DNA of 21,208 nt from the NCBI GenBank assembly GCA_900547275.1, contig URGA01000031.1, forward strand, positions 1 to 21,208, written 5' to 3'. Within the stretch, counting starts at the first letter, position 1; each line of letters begins with the position of its first letter. Source of the DNA: an uncultured Oscillospiraceae bacterium. GTDB taxonomy: Bacteria > Bacillota > Clostridia > Oscillospirales > Acutalibacteraceae. Below, piece after piece: positions 8,154 to 15,179 of this stretch. The position numbers were made by a program, and so were the translations under genes. The notes beneath the pieces were generated by a model, which was not told where the DNA came from, ran no database searches, and was given only the letters and a program-made list of their open reading frames with translations.

Positions 8154-8183
8154 TTGATTTATTATGTTAGACTAAGGTATAAT
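8154..8183 (+). promoter_or_regulatory. Sigma-A promoter of the galU-tadA operon
   Basis: TTGATT (8154-8159), an 18-bp spacer and a perfect TATAAT (8178-8183) lie 45 bp before the first gene of the plus-strand operon. No other promoter was found between 8231 and 12642. Confidence 0.65.
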
Positions 8184-8230
8184 AGATTAAATATAACCTC
8201 ATCAGTAATGATGTCGAAAAGGAGAAAATG

Positions 8231-9244
8231 ATGTCATTTTACAAAAATACATCCTGCCCTGTCTGCGGCAAACCGTTTGAGGACGGAGACGATATAGTAA
8301 CCTGTCCCCAGTGCGGAACACCGCATCACCGCGCCTGTTATGAACAGCTTGGTCATTGCGCAAATCAGAGCCTTCACGGAACTGATTACAGCTTCAGGAG
8401 AGACGGAATGGCGCAGGAAAATAAAGAACCTGACGCTGTCCAAGATCAGGCGACGGATGCTCAGCAAAGCGAAAGCACAGGCGGTGCTTCCTGCGTTGCC
8501 TGCGGTGCAAAACTTGAAGAGGGAATGCCTTTTTGCAGTAAATGCGGAGCAAGACAGCCGAGTTTCGGGAAAACGTATAAGCCGCCTGTTGCACCGCTTC
8601 ATACGGAAAATACAGAGTACCGCAAATTCGGAAAAAATCTCGGAAATGAATCGGTAGATGACGTTGCGGCAGTCGTTCGTACTAACGTAATGTACTTTAT
8701 ACCGAGATTTATCCGCAACAAAAAGATTTCCTGGAACTGGAGCGGCTTTATTTTCGGACCGTCCTATCTGTTCTTCAGAAAGATGTATAAGCAGGGCATA
8801 GTTTTTACCGCTCTGCGTTTTATCGCTTCATTGTTTATTCAGGGCGTTTATTCTGAGCAATTTGCCAATCTTTACAAGTTTATAAATGAAAACTACGAAG
8901 CGCTTGCCCAGGGCAAGATGCAGGTGGAGCAGTCTTTGGTGGAAGGGCTGTATCCCGCCATGGCGATAATGATCGCGGTTTCGCTGGTGCTCAATATTAT
9001 CATTGCGCTTTTGTGCAACGGATTTTACCGTCAGAAAGTTTTGGGAATACTTAAAACGGTAGATGAAAACCTTGAAAACGGCGGAATGTTTCAGTCGCCT
9101 TTTGCAGATGAAACTTCTGAAATTTCGCAAAAGGATATGAGAAAACTGTATCTTGCTAAAATCGGAGGAACAAGTATTTTTGCTCCGATAATGGCCTATT
9201 TTGTTATTGATTTGCTTTCAAGTATAATTTCAAGTATAATTTAG
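8231..9244 (+). CDS. Prokaryotic RING-type zinc finger / zinc-ribbon / DUF2628 membrane protein
   Basis: Function unknown. Counting from the alternative ATG at 8228, residues 10-44 form a prokaryotic RING-like knuckle: CPVC, CPQC, HH, then two further Cys. A linker of about 40 polar residues leads to a four-cysteine zinc ribbon CVAC...CSKC (89-106). The second half carries a DUF2628-like signature, SWNWSGFIFGPSYLFFRKMY, followed by three or four hydrophobic segments. The AAAGGAG site lies 6 nt before the ATG at 8231 and only 3 nt before 8228, so 8231 is preferred. It heads the operon, 25 nt before galU. The family is typically a membrane protein with cytoplasmic zinc fingers; a scaffold or sensor role is inference. 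Confidence 0.85.
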   Translation: MSFYKNTSCPVCGKPFEDGDDIVTCPQCGTPHHRACYEQLGHCANQSLHGTDYSFRRDGMAQENKEPDAVQDQATDAQQSESTGGASCVACGAKLEEGMPFCSKCGARQPSFGKTYKPPVAPLHTENTEYRKFGKNLGNESVDDVAAVVRTNVMYFIPRFIRNKKISWNWSGFIFGPSYLFFRKMYKQGIVFTALRFIASLFIQGVYSEQFANLYKFINENYEALAQGKMQVEQSLVEGLYPAMAIMIAVSLVLNIIIALLCNGFYRQKVLGILKTVDENLENGGMFQSPFADETSEISQKDMRKLYLAKIGGTSIFAPIMAYFVIDLLSSIISSII

Positions 9245-9269
9245 TAAAAAGGAATAAAGAGGGGCAACA

Positions 9270-10145
9270 ATGAGAATAAGAAAAGCTATTATCCCGGCAG
9301 CGGGAATGGGAACTCGTGTTTTGCCTGCTTCAAAAGCAGTGCCGAAAGAAATGCTTAATATTGTGGACAAGCCTGCTATTCAGTATATTGTCGAGGAGGC
9401 GTTTGCTTCCGGTATTGAGGATATACTCATTATTACCAACAGGGGCAAGGGCGCAATTGAGGACCATTTTGACCACGCTTTTGAGCTGGAAACAAAGCTC
9501 GCCGCGGCGCCTGGCAAAGAAAAACTTTACCGTGATGTCTGCGCCTGCGCAGAGATGGGAAATATCTATTTTCTCAGACAAAAAGTCACCAAGGGATTGG
9601 GTCACGCTGTTTTGTGCGCCAGAAATTTTGTAGGCGACGAGCCTTTTGCGGTGCTTTACGGCGACGACGTTATTATTTCCGACAATCCTGTTACCCGCCA
9701 GCTCTGTGATGCGTATGAAAAATACGGCAAGGGCGTTGTGGGTGTTAAGGAAGTTCCCAGAGAAGCAATAACGAAGTACTGCTCCCTTGCGGTTGAACCC
9801 CTTGAGGGCAATTGCTTTTCTTGCTCTGATATGATTGAAAAGCCCAAGCCGGAAGAGATAATGAGCAATTATTCTATTCTCGGCCGTGTTGTTCTTCCTC
9901 CTGAGATATTTGATATTCTTGAGAATACTCCGCCCGGAGCAAACAATGAACTTCAGCTTACAGACGCAATGAAAACGCTTGCAAAGCAGAAGGGCGTTAT
10001 TGCCGTTGATTATGACGGAACGCGCTATGATATGGGCGATAAATTCGGAATTCTTCAGGCGAATATTGAAGTTGGTCTTCGCCACGAAGAAACTAAGGAC
10101 AAAATGAAAGATTATATTCTTAAGCTGGCAAAGGAACTTAAATAA
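9270..10145 (+). CDS. galU: UTP--glucose-1-phosphate uridylyltransferase
   Basis: Makes UDP-glucose from UTP and glucose 1-phosphate for cell-surface polysaccharide and glycolipid synthesis. The 291-residue protein has the nucleotidyltransferase signature AAGMGTRVLPASKAVPKEM (10-28), KGLGHAVLCA and the metal-site region FAVLYGDDVI, then EKPKPEE and RYDMGDKFG. Length and motifs match GalU/GtaB throughout. A GAGGGG site precedes the ATG. The stop overlaps the next ATG by one base (TAATG). Confidence 0.97.
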   Translation: MRIRKAIIPAAGMGTRVLPASKAVPKEMLNIVDKPAIQYIVEEAFASGIEDILIITNRGKGAIEDHFDHAFELETKLAAAPGKEKLYRDVCACAEMGNIYFLRQKVTKGLGHAVLCARNFVGDEPFAVLYGDDVIISDNPVTRQLCDAYEKYGKGVVGVKEVPREAITKYCSLAVEPLEGNCFSCSDMIEKPKPEEIMSNYSILGRVVLPPEIFDILENTPPGANNELQLTDAMKTLAKQKGVIAVDYDGTRYDMGDKFGILQANIEVGLRHEETKDKMKDYILKLAKELK

Positions 10146-10768
10146 TGATTAAAATAGAAAGAACATCTGTAGTCAATTTTGACAATGCCATGAGGGGTGC
10201 CAGAAATCCGATGAATTCCTGGAACAGATATGATTCGGGTTTTGACGAAAACGGCAACTTTTTCTTTGGTCCTAATGACCTTGACCTTGCGAAGAGACTT
10301 TGCAAGGCGGGTTCAGACCACCGCAAATTTATTCGTATGATACTTGTTTCAGTTGATGTAACTGCTCCGCTTTACTGGTGGAAGGAGTACGATACATATA
10401 AGGTGAGCACCGTTGCAAATTCGACTTCAACGATGCATAAGATAACATCAAAGCCGTTTTCCATGGATGATTTTTCGGTTGATAAAATGAACGCCGAGGG
10501 TCTAAAGACAATGGAAAGCGTTATTGAAACCCTTGAGTCTCTGCGTCTTCAGTATCTGGAAACCAAAGACAAAGAGGTTTGGTATACTTTAATTCAGCTT
10601 CTTCCCAGCTCTTATAATCAGATGCGAACCTGTACTCTGAATTACGAAACGCTGGCAAACATATATTATGCAAGAAGAAATCACAAATTAGACGAGTGGC
10701 ACGATTATTGCGACTGGATTTTATCTCTGCCGTATTTTAAAGAGCTGCTTGTTGACACAAAGGAATGA
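10145..10768 (+). CDS. Conserved protein of unknown function
   Basis: I do not recognise a named family with confidence. The 207-residue product is soluble, with no signal or membrane segment. It has an unusual aromatic and polar core: KFIRMILVSVDVTAPLYWWK (61-80), EYDTYKVSTVANSTSTMHK (81-99) and LLPSSYNQMRTCTLNYETL. From memory, similar proteins occur in clostridia and phages and are sometimes thought to be distant relatives of the ThyX fold (the HR, S and R/Y-rich blocks), but the ThyX signature itself is not present. Translation is probably coupled to galU (TAATG overlap), and the CPBP protease gene follows after 5 nt. A nucleotide or nucleic-acid role is speculation. Confidence 0.85.
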   Translation: MIKIERTSVVNFDNAMRGARNPMNSWNRYDSGFDENGNFFFGPNDLDLAKRLCKAGSDHRKFIRMILVSVDVTAPLYWWKEYDTYKVSTVANSTSTMHKITSKPFSMDDFSVDKMNAEGLKTMESVIETLESLRLQYLETKDKEVWYTLIQLLPSSYNQMRTCTLNYETLANIYYARRNHKLDEWHDYCDWILSLPYFKELLVDTKE

Positions 10769-10773
10769 ATTAG

Positions 10774-12126
10774 ATGAATCAACAGTATAATCCTTTCGGC
10801 AGCGGGCAGGGGAATAATGTGCCTCCACAGTCCGGCCAGAACGGACAGCCGAATTATACAGGTTCAGGGGAATATCCTCCCAACAGACCTCCGTATGAAA
10901 ATAATCCATATCAGCAGCCCTACGGAGCGCCAAATCAAAATCCCCAACAGTCATATTATAACGCTCCTCCTTACGGACAGCAGCCATACAGTCCGCCCCC
11001 TTACGGCAGACCGACTTATTATCAGCCTCCGTATGGTCAGCAGTCTTATTACGGAGCGCCTTACGGCGGCCCCCAGTACAATTCAAATATTCAGCAGAAT
11101 TATGCTAATGTAAACAATGCTGACGCAAAGTCGTTCGCACAGCATATGCAGTCTGAATTTGAAAGACAGCAGAAGATAAAGGCCCAGAAAAGAGAAATAA
11201 GACGATTTGGCAACAGTATGGGTCTTGCGATAATCGGCTATCTTGTTTTGCAGACGATTTTCAGTTTTATGCTGGAACCGCTGGGACTAATCGAATATTA
11301 TCAGAACAGTTCGATTTTTCAAAACGCTTTTAATCTTATATGTGTTTCCGTGTTAAGCGTTGCACTGCCTTTCGGCATTGCGGCGTGGGCAAACAAGGAT
11401 CATTATGAGCATCAGCTTATCCCCACAAAGAGCATAACTTTTCCAAAACTGGCAATGTGGGTAGGGTTCGGAATGCTCTGCTGTATCGGCGCGAATTTCG
11501 TGGTTTCGCTGGGAGTTATTCCGCTGTTCAGAGTGTTTGGCTTTGAATTGCGCCAAAGCGAGACGAGTTCGCCTGATTCGGTTTTCGCTTGCGTTATCTC
11601 ATTGATTGCAACAGCTGTCGTCCCTGCAATATGCGAGGAATTCGCAATGCGTTGCTGCGGCGGTCAGCTTCTTAGAAAATACGGTAAGCCGTTTGCGGTT
11701 TTTGCGGTAAGTATCGTATTTGGTTTACTCCACGGAAATGTAATTCAGTTCGTTTTTGCGTTCCTTGTAGGTCTTGTTCTCGGTTTTGTTACGGTTAAAA
11801 CAGACAGTATCCTTCCGGCGCTTCTTATCCACGCCATGAATAACGGAATGTCCGTCGTAAGCGATATAATGACATATGCTGTTTCCGAAAAAGCGGGCGA
11901 AACTTCTACAATGGTTTTGTATGTTTTCTGGCTTGTTGCAGGTATTGCGGCTACCGTGTTGCTGGCTGTGAAAAACGAATTGAAAGTCGAAAAAGAACCT
12001 GCCCCGAAAGACGATGCGGCTCTGTCTTTCGGCCAAAAAATGGCTTCGTTCTTTTTCGTGCCGTGTATGATTATCCCTCTTCTCTCTCTGATCTTCTTTA
12101 CACTGACAACGATTGAAAAAATATAG
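10774..12126 (+). CDS. CPBP-family intramembrane metalloprotease with Pro/Tyr/Gln-rich N-terminus
   Basis: Eight-helix-type membrane protease of the CAAX protease/bacteriocin-processing (Abi) family. Catalytic motifs are intact: EEFAMR (Glu288, Glu289, Arg293), LLHGN (His320) and HAMNN (His353, Asn357). The first about 115 residues are low complexity, rich in Pro, Tyr, Gln, Gly and Asn, with five PYG units; a charged linker and the hydrophobic core follow. Total length is 450 residues, long for the family because of this extension. The substrate is unknown; members process prenylated proteins, bacteriocins or signalling proteins. Here it could serve surface assembly with galU, or processing of the agrD peptide about 2 kb away, but nothing links them directly. 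It sits 5 nt after the preceding stop. Confidence 0.9.
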   Translation: MNQQYNPFGSGQGNNVPPQSGQNGQPNYTGSGEYPPNRPPYENNPYQQPYGAPNQNPQQSYYNAPPYGQQPYSPPPYGRPTYYQPPYGQQSYYGAPYGGPQYNSNIQQNYANVNNADAKSFAQHMQSEFERQQKIKAQKREIRRFGNSMGLAIIGYLVLQTIFSFMLEPLGLIEYYQNSSIFQNAFNLICVSVLSVALPFGIAAWANKDHYEHQLIPTKSITFPKLAMWVGFGMLCCIGANFVVSLGVIPLFRVFGFELRQSETSSPDSVFACVISLIATAVVPAICEEFAMRCCGGQLLRKYGKPFAVFAVSIVFGLLHGNVIQFVFAFLVGLVLGFVTVKTDSILPALLIHAMNNGMSVVSDIMTYAVSEKAGETSTMVLYVFWLVAGIAATVLLAVKNELKVEKEPAPKDDAALSFGQKMASFFFVPCMIIPLLSLIFFTLTTIEKI

Positions 12127-12162
12127 CATTTGAAAAAGAAATGAATAACAGGAGTTATAGGT

Positions 12163-12642
12163 ATGGACAAAAAATTTATGGAGCGGGCGATTGAGCTTGC
12201 GAAAGAAAGCGCCTTGGAAGGTGAGGTGCCCGTTGGTGCGGTTATCGTGCGAGACGGCGAAATCATCAGCGAAGGACGCAACAGACGTGAAAAAGACAAA
12301 AATGCTTTAGGTCATGCGGAACTTGAAGCTATCGACAATGCCTGCCGAGAACTTGGCGGCTGGAGGCTCTGGCAGTGCGAACTTTATGTAACGCTGGAGC
12401 CCTGCCCGATGTGTGCGGGAGCGATTATTAACTCTAGAATAAAAAAAGTCTATTTCGGAGCTTATGACAGCAAGGCAGGCTCATTCGGCTCAGTTATTGA
12501 CTTTAACTCGCTTCCTTATAACCACAAGCCGGAACTTGAGGGCGGAGTTATGGGCGATGAATGCGCCCGGCTGCTTAAAGATTTTTTTAAAGATCTGCGG
12601 GAAAAACGTAAGGCGGCAAAGTCCGCAAACGCGGCTACATAA
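12163..12642 (+). CDS. tadA: tRNA-specific adenosine deaminase (A34 to inosine)
   Basis: Deaminates the wobble adenosine of tRNA-Arg(ACG). The 159-residue protein carries the zinc deaminase motifs HAE (His51, Glu53) and PCPMC (Cys81, Cys84), plus RIKKVYFGAYDSKAGSFGS, typical of TadA rather than cytidine or guanine deaminases. An AGGAG site precedes the ATG. It is the last gene of the operon, 36 nt after the protease gene, and is followed by a strong terminator. Confidence 0.96.
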   Translation: MDKKFMERAIELAKESALEGEVPVGAVIVRDGEIISEGRNRREKDKNALGHAELEAIDNACRELGGWRLWQCELYVTLEPCPMCAGAIINSRIKKVYFGAYDSKAGSFGSVIDFNSLPYNHKPELEGGVMGDECARLLKDFFKDLREKRKAAKSANAAT

Positions 12643-12682
12643 TTTGATAAATGCGTTTTATTTTAAAGCAATAAAAAAAGTG

Positions 12683-12714
12683 AGCACGGTGCCAATTTAA
12701 GCACCGTGCTTTTT
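12683..12714. terminator. Bidirectional intrinsic terminator between tadA and the SASP gene
   Basis: Perfect 10-bp GC-rich stem AGCACGGTGC / GCACCGTGCT (12683-12692, 12701-12710) with an 8-nt loop. TTTTT follows on the plus strand and a run of T on the minus strand, so it can end both convergent genes. Confidence 0.93.
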
Positions 12715-12747
12715 GCTGCCATGCACGCAGCATTTTTTTAGGTTTGA

Positions 12748-12930
12748 TTACTTCATAGACTCTTCGTAAGCCTTGATCATCTTTTTAACCATCTGACCGC
12801 CTACGGAACCAGCCTGCTTAGAAGTAAGGTCGCCGTTGTAGCCCTGTTTAAGGTTAACACCAACTTCTGAAGCGGCTTCCATCTTAAATCTGTTCAGAGC
12901 TTCTTTTGCTTCAGGAACAACATTTTTCAT
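12748..12930 (-). CDS. Alpha/beta-type small acid-soluble spore protein
   Basis: Coats and protects DNA in dormant spores and is degraded by GPR protease at germination. From the ATG at 12930 the protein is 60 residues, starting MKNVVPEAKEALNRFKMEAA, with the two conserved helices and the family signatures YNGDLTSKQAGSVGGQMVKKM. The upstream in-frame ATG at 12969 would add 13 residues unlike any SASP. The GAGGTG site lies about 8 nt before 12930, which fixes the start. A CAAACTA about 60 nt upstream resembles a sigma-G -10, but no good -35 accompanies it. Its presence indicates a spore former. Confidence 0.95.
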   Translation of the reverse strand: MKNVVPEAKEALNRFKMEAASEVGVNLKQGYNGDLTSKQAGSVGGQMVKKMIKAYEESMK

Positions 12931-13072
12931 TGCAAATACACCTCTTTTTCGATTTATTTGCGTTTGCAAAAATAGTTTGTGACATTTGTGGTGTTTTATA
13001 ATTGAAAAATTTTGACAATCTCTAATTGGCTGAAATTTGAATTTTGTAGCTGATTTATTGGTTAAAGAAAAA

Positions 13073-13110
13073 GAAGTCTGACGAATTATTTGTCAGACTT
13101 CCGTTTTTTT
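13073..13110 (-). terminator. Terminator of the agrD-agrB unit
   Basis: Perfect 10-bp stem GAAGTCTGAC / GTCAGACTTC (13073-13082, 13092-13101), 9-nt loop, directly after the agrB stop, with TTTTTCTTT on the minus side. The plus side also has seven T residues, so it may be bidirectional. The interval from here to the SASP start at 12930 holds only the SASP leader. Confidence 0.9.
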
Positions 13111-13112
13111 CA

Positions 13113-13706
13113 TCAATTTAATTTTTCAAATGAAAATTTTTGTTTTATCTTTCCTGCCGTAATTAATATACTCTCTAAAATGAGACTTACACAGCAGGGC
13201 GCAAAAAGAATTTTGACGCTAAAACAATATGAAACAACAACTGCCGAAAAAATTATAGCGAGTATTATCCATGATATTTTGCGAAAATACCTGAACTCCT
13301 TTTTTGACAGCGGTTTTTCAGGAGTGTCCAAAGGACAGAAGACCGTTATCAATAAAGCCGCGGTTATAGTTAAGCAAAGCAGTATTGTCTTAAAATCATA
13401 TGCTTTAGCTAATTTTATGATAACAACGCTGGCGATCATTGAAAGTGTGGACATGATTTCACATCTTGTTTCAGTAGAAGCATGATATCCGCCGGCGTAT
13501 TTTCTTATAAACTGAAATGCTATAAAGAAAATAATGCTTTCAAAAAAGCAGTTCAGTATCAGTCCCAGAATACCGACTAAAACCAAATACATCAATGATG
13601 AAATCAATATAAACAGGGCATAGATATAGAGTTCCTGTTCTTCGTCGTTGATGACGCCTTTTTTCAATAATCGGGCAGTGAGTTTTTTAGATAAATTATC
13701 TATCAT
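13113..13706 (-). CDS. agrB: AgrB-like autoinducing-peptide processing protease
   Basis: Membrane cysteine protease that trims the AgrD precursor and closes the thiolactone ring of the autoinducing peptide. The 197-residue product has several membrane segments and the signature RKYAGGYHASTETRC, with catalytic His75 and Cys82 (staphylococcal His77 and Cys84), followed by the usual CPLDTPEKPLSKKE loop. Its ATG lies inside the end of agrD (11-nt overlap in another frame) with no Shine-Dalgarno of its own, so translation is probably coupled to agrD. Gene order is agrD before agrB, unlike the staphylococcal agrBDCA order. Confidence 0.95.
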   Translation of the reverse strand: MIDNLSKKLTARLLKKGVINDEEQELYIYALFILISSLMYLVLVGILGLILNCFFESIIFFIAFQFIRKYAGGYHASTETRCEIMSTLSMIASVVIIKLAKAYDFKTILLCLTITAALLITVFCPLDTPEKPLSKKEFRYFRKISWIILAIIFSAVVVSYCFSVKILFAPCCVSLILESILITAGKIKQKFSFEKLN

Positions 13707-13842
13707 TATCTATTTTGCTGAATTTTTTGAGAGCAGCAGGTGCTTTCGGCTGATAAATGGTTGCACAGGTTGTGCTGTTTGAGCTGTCTTTAAGTGTAAC
13801 GTTTACGATTTTTTTGATAAGTTTTTTTGAAGTGTTTTTCAT
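13696..13842 (-). CDS. agrD: AgrD-like autoinducing peptide precursor (48 aa)
   Basis: Signal-peptide precursor. It begins MKNTSKKLIKKIVNVTLKD, a basic amphipathic leader, then SSNSTTCATIY and QPKAPAALKKF in a C-terminal tail. This matches AgrD layout: N-terminal amphipathic helix, a five-residue ring starting with Cys (Cys26-Ala-Thr-Ile-Tyr30), then a tail with the conserved PxxLKK element recognised by AgrB. The mature peptide would end at Tyr30, with thiolactone closure on Cys26; its N-terminal cut is unknown. AAAGGAG lies about 10 nt before the ATG. Confidence 0.9.
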   Translation of the reverse strand: MKNTSKKLIKKIVNVTLKDSSNSTTCATIYQPKAPAALKKFSKIDNDR

Positions 13843-13883
13843 AGTTTAATTACTCCTTTAAATATAATTAATATTGTATATTT

Positions 13884-13913
13884 ATGATAACTAACTAATC
13901 GGCTTCTTTTCAA
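13884..13913 (-). promoter_or_regulatory. Probable agrDB promoter
   Basis: On the minus strand TTGAAA (13908-13913) and TATCAT (13884-13889), each 5 of 6 to consensus, with an 18-bp spacer, about 40 bp before agrD. No clear pair of LytTR-type direct repeats was recognised next to it, so control by the local response regulator is not visible from sequence. Confidence 0.5.
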
Positions 13914-13981
13914 CAAATATTCAAAAATACTCATTTCTTCTGCAAAAACGCCAAAAATCAAACAAATAGGTATAAATTCTG

Positions 13982-14032
13982 CATATATGTATGAAAAATA
14001 TACATATATGTCATATAATCTACATATATGTA
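13982..14032. promoter_or_regulatory. Triple CATATATG palindrome array (probable operator)
   Basis: CATATATG occurs at 13982-13989, 14003-14010 and 14023-14030, with centres 21 and 20 bp apart, so all three lie on one face of the helix. The third extends to a 12-bp palindrome TACATATATGTA (14021-14032) and the second to 10 bp. The first two also form 11-bp inverted arms around a 7-bp spacer. The array overlaps the xre promoter and lies between the divergent transcription units. Binding by the XRE protein or the LytTR regulator is inference. Confidence 0.7.
14014..14019 (+). promoter_or_regulatory. -10 element of the xre promoter
   Basis: A perfect TATAAT lies between the second and third CATATATG palindromes, about 60 bp before the xre start. 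No good -35 is found at the right spacing (only ATGAAA), which suggests an activator-dependent or weak promoter. Confidence 0.45.
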
Positions 14033-14079
14033 CGTTCATTTAATGATTTTGAAATGATAGAATGATGTTGGTGATGATG

Positions 14080-14409
14080 ATGGAGATTAACTATAAAAAT
14101 ATTGGAATGCGTATCGGACTTCGGCGCCGTGAATTAAAAATCACACAAAAAGAAATTGCCGAAAAAATAGGCGTTACCGATAAATACATATCCAATATAG
14201 AGACAGGCAAACGAAATATAAATCTTGAAATGCTTTCTAGAATGTGCGAAATTTTATCTGCTACCCCTGATTATTTTTTGCTTGGAAATATCAAAAAAGA
14301 TATTGATTCAAACATTATTGATTGTTTAAAACTTTGCTCCCGTGAGGATAAACTGCTGGTTTTTTCAATAGTTGAGAAATGTGCAGAAAGAAATCGAAAA
14401 TCCAATTGA
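14080..14409 (+). CDS. XRE-family HTH transcriptional regulator
   Basis: Small Cro/CI-type DNA-binding protein. From 14080 it has 109 residues: MEINYKNIGMRIGLRRRELK, then the helix-turn-helix TQKEIAEKIGVTDKYISNIE, TGKRNINLEMLSRMCEILS and a short acidic C-terminal helix. In-frame ATGs at 14062, 14065, 14074 and 14077 are alternatives. GGTGAT (14070-14075) is the only Shine-Dalgarno-like sequence and suits 14080 best. It lies between the divergent agrDB and agrAC units, with palindromes over its promoter, so it may regulate itself and the agr genes. Its stop codon overlaps the TTGACA of the next promoter. Confidence 0.9.
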   Translation: MEINYKNIGMRIGLRRRELKITQKEIAEKIGVTDKYISNIETGKRNINLEMLSRMCEILSATPDYFLLGNIKKDIDSNIIDCLKLCSREDKLLVFSIVEKCAERNRKSN

Positions 14410-14435
14410 CAAAGCAAATTAAAATGCTGTAAACT
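14406..14435 (+). promoter_or_regulatory. Probable promoter of agrA-agrC
   Basis: A perfect TTGACA (14406-14411) overlaps the xre stop codon. TAAACT (14430-14435, 4 of 6) follows after 18 bp. The -10 lies wholly in the left arm of the perfect inverted repeat 14421-14456. Confidence 0.55.
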
Positions 14436-14456
14436 TTATATAGTTTACAGCATTTT
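14421..14456. repeat. Perfect 15-bp inverted repeat between xre and agrA
   Basis: AAAATGCTGTAAACT (14421-14435) and its exact complement (14442-14456) flank a 6-nt loop. As RNA it is a stable hairpin that could end xre transcription, although the T run is only the end of the stem. As DNA it is a candidate operator over the agrAC -10. The agrA ribosome binding site follows 15 nt later. Confidence 0.8.
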
Positions 14457-14479
14457 ATCGTGATTGGAGACGGAGATTT

Positions 14480-15178
14480 TTGAAAATTGCAATTTGCGAC
14501 GATGAGGCAGAATACATCGTTGACGTTGAACGGCATCTCAAACAATACGCCAATGAGCGCGGACTGTTTTTTGATATTTATAAGTATTCTTCAAGCGAAG
14601 AAATATTAAAAAGTAACAAGCATTTTGATATTGCTTTTCTGGACATTGAAATGGACGGGTCAAACGGAATAGAAGTCGGCAAGGAACTGCAGACAGAAAA
14701 TCCGGATACAGTACTTATTTTCGTTACGGCATATAATCATTATCTGGATGATGCTTTGGATCTCGGCATTACAAGATTTTTTGACAAACCAATCGACAGC
14801 CAGCGGTTCTACGAAGGAATGGATAAAGCTATATCAAAAGTTGACAACACAGAAGTACAGTTTTATTTTAAAAATGAGGACAATGGTTATGCTTCTGTAA
14901 AATGCAAAGATATTATATTTGTTGAAATAAAGGGGAGAAAGACAAGGATTGTAACTAAGAATGTTATTTACTATTCCCAGGAAAATATCAAATTCTGGAA
15001 AGAACAATTAAACAAATCTTATTTTGAATCCCCTCATAACAGTTACATTATCAATACAAATTATATTACATATTATTGCAGAGAGTATGTTGTTCTGGAC
15101 GGACGTTACCAAATTTCTATTGCGTATTCCAAAAGAGCTGAGTTTAAGAGAAAATTTATGAGAATGATGGAGAATTAA
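14480..15178 (+). CDS. agrA: AgrA/LytTR-family response regulator
   Basis: Response regulator expected to be phosphorylated by the adjacent kinase and to bind DNA through a LytTR domain. The 232-residue protein has a receiver domain with acidic pocket DDE (7-9), phospho-acceptor Asp55 in FLDIEM, Thr in FVTAY and Lys in FFDKP. A LytTR domain follows from about 130: YASVKCKDIIFVEIKGRKTR, FESPHNSYIINTNYITYY. The start is TTG with GGAG 5 nt upstream; no ATG lies nearby in frame. The agrC GTG begins 1 nt after its stop. Confidence 0.93.
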   Translation: MKIAICDDEAEYIVDVERHLKQYANERGLFFDIYKYSSSEEILKSNKHFDIAFLDIEMDGSNGIEVGKELQTENPDTVLIFVTAYNHYLDDALDLGITRFFDKPIDSQRFYEGMDKAISKVDNTEVQFYFKNEDNGYASVKCKDIIFVEIKGRKTRIVTKNVIYYSQENIKFWKEQLNKSYFESPHNSYIINTNYITYYCREYVVLDGRYQISIAYSKRAEFKRKFMRMMEN

Positions 15179-15179
15179 A

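Noticed and set aside
9330..10085. 251-aa minus-strand frame
   Set aside because: It is the mirror of galU, which has full family motifs and a ribosome binding site.
13839..14039. 66-aa minus-strand frame over the agrD promoter region
   Set aside because: It covers the operator palindromes and the agrD leader, has no ribosome binding site and no protein-like pattern; agrD itself is the real gene.
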